NCBI RefSeq assembly: GCF_003254395.2
Contig: NC_037652.1
Location: forward strand, 1,079,001 to 1,143,000
Source: Apis mellifera
Taxonomy: Eukaryota > Arthropoda > Insecta > Hymenoptera > Apidae
Direction of reading: 5' to 3'
Length of the DNA stretch: 64,000 nt
In this document: in pieces, positions 62,581 through 64,000 of the stretch
Layout of the letters: each line of letters starts with the position of its first letter
Position numbering within the stretch: position 1 is the first letter of the stretch
Translations under genes and position numbers: made by a program
The notes under the pieces: generated by a model
Database searches by the model: none
Seen by the model: only the letters and a program-made list of their open reading frames with translations
Told to the model about the DNA's origin: nothing

Positions 62581-64000
62581 TAAACAAATTATGAATTCTT
62601 GTATTTGAATTCCTTTGGTTTCAATTGTTGACATAAGATGAAAGCATTTAGGATATTATTTAATTATGCATTTTAATTAATTGTGAAAAAACTCGTTTAT
62701 TAATTTATGTTGAATTTATAACTTTTTTCAAAATCTTTTTTTTTCTTCTTTTTTCTTTTGAAATTTCAAGATCATCAATAATATTACAGGATCATATTGA
62801 ATATTTTAAAAAAATTATTAATATATCTTTAAAATATATATAACTCTTCGTTATGATAAATATATATTTATAATATATAGAAGATAAATAAAAAAAGAAT
62901 TATTTGTTATAATAAACACGACATATAGAGAAAATATAAAAAAGTATATAGATATAAAAATTATACATATATATTGTACATATTTATATTTTATTATAAA
63001 TTTACCATATTATTTTAATTTTATTATCATATATAATATCTCTAAAAGGTAAAAGTTAATTCGACTTCAAAAATGAAAATATAGAATATCGAAAATATAG
63101 AATAAATTTTTTTCATATTTTCTATTCGAAAAATAAAGTTTGAAAATTCGTTGAATAATAGTATCCAATCAGATTGAGACTCAAGATACAAATTTTCAAA
63201 TTCGTTTTCTCGAAAATAAAGTCTCATATTATTAAAAAATTTCATTTTACATTTTTAAATTAAAAATCATCTTTTCAGAAAGATTTTTTATATTTAAAAG
63301 ATACATAAAAAGAGTTAAACTTTGAACAAATTTTTTAAAAATAATTTACATTCAGTTTTTCAATATATTTCAACAAAATTTAAAAAAATAATAATTTATC
63401 TAAAAAAATATCTTAATTATCTCCAAAATATTTTTTATTTACAATATAAACATTAAGAAAAAAAGTTTAAAAGGATTTTTAATTACTTATTTATCTTTAA
63501 GTTCCATAAATTATTATAATTATTATAATTGTAAATTATAATTACAACATATTATTGTACGTATTACGTATTACTTAAAAAATTCAAGCTCAATTACAAT
63601 TTTTATTAAAATTTAATGATCTGAATAAAATTTAAAAACAAATTTTATCAATTATTAATGTTTCATACATACATATGAATGATTTATATATTATTATTAT
63701 TATAATTTATAATATCTTATTATTTATTTATTATACTTTCATGGTCAGATGATTCTTATGAATCTTGATACGAAATTAAGCATATTTAGATTGTATTTAA
63801 AATACTTGTATATATACATACATCATCAATCATCATAGATAATTTCTAAAAAAATTTTATTTGGCAAAATATCAAAAATAATAAACGGTGTACATAGAAT
63901 ATGTGTCGTAAAAGATCCACGTGTTGTAATCAAAATAAAGGAATGAAACACAAATTATATCAATACTAATCATTAATTAATTAATAAAAATAATAGTTGA

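Noticed and set aside
1..64000. tRNA, rRNA, known microRNA or CRISPR loci
   Set aside because: By eye I found no TTCGA-centred B box with a paired A box, no familiar microRNA seed hairpin, and no spaced identical repeats of CRISPR type. A covariance-model scan would be needed to exclude tRNAs and small RNAs fully.

Overview
The window looks like a stretch of AT-rich insect nuclear DNA, most likely from a bee of the Apis type. The bulk is very A+T-rich and is interrupted every 1.5 to 3 kb by short GC- and CpG-rich islands. The only protein-coding sequence I can support is two exons of one minus-strand gene. Decayed mariner and piggyBac elements and degenerate TTAGG-like tracts (the common insect telomere unit) fit this reading. 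The species is an inference from composition and content; no diagnostic marker gene is present.

The gene is a MAX-dimerization (MXD/MAD) family bHLH-leucine-zipper repressor. One exon (55737-55851, minus) carries the end of the basic region, helix 1, the loop and the start of helix 2. The next exon (25625-25946, minus) continues in frame with the leucine zipper and a Ser/Ala/Gly-rich tail. They are separated by one intron of 29,790 bp. The N-terminal exons (SIN3-interaction domain, first part of the basic region) must lie beyond 64000, and the usual C-terminal exon probably lies below position 1. About 99% of the window is therefore intron or flank of this gene. No RNA gene, CRISPR array or second protein gene could be supported.

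Two DNA transposons were identified from terminal repeats plus coding remnants. One is an internally deleted piggyBac-type element at 20365-21610, with TTAA at both ends and a 15-base terminal repeat. The other is an internally deleted mariner at about 44066-44957, with 29-base identical inverted termini and a mutated catalytic residue.

The AT-rich intervals are not featureless. Many are decayed tandem arrays of 2 to 6 copies, with units from 13 to about 350 bp and no shared sequence between arrays: 660-1820, 2010-2440, 7905-8430, 10224-10860, 17085-17640, 30600-31060, 34335-34770, 41890-42700, 47508-47598, 50238-50331, 56148-56189, 57540-58520 and 61600-62170. The GC-rich islands carry recognisable binding-site words (CACGTG E-boxes, a MARE/AP-1 site, a full CRE beside an inverted forkhead site) and are the best candidates for enhancers of the MXD gene. 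There are also long purine-biased tracts and two strong AT palindromes.
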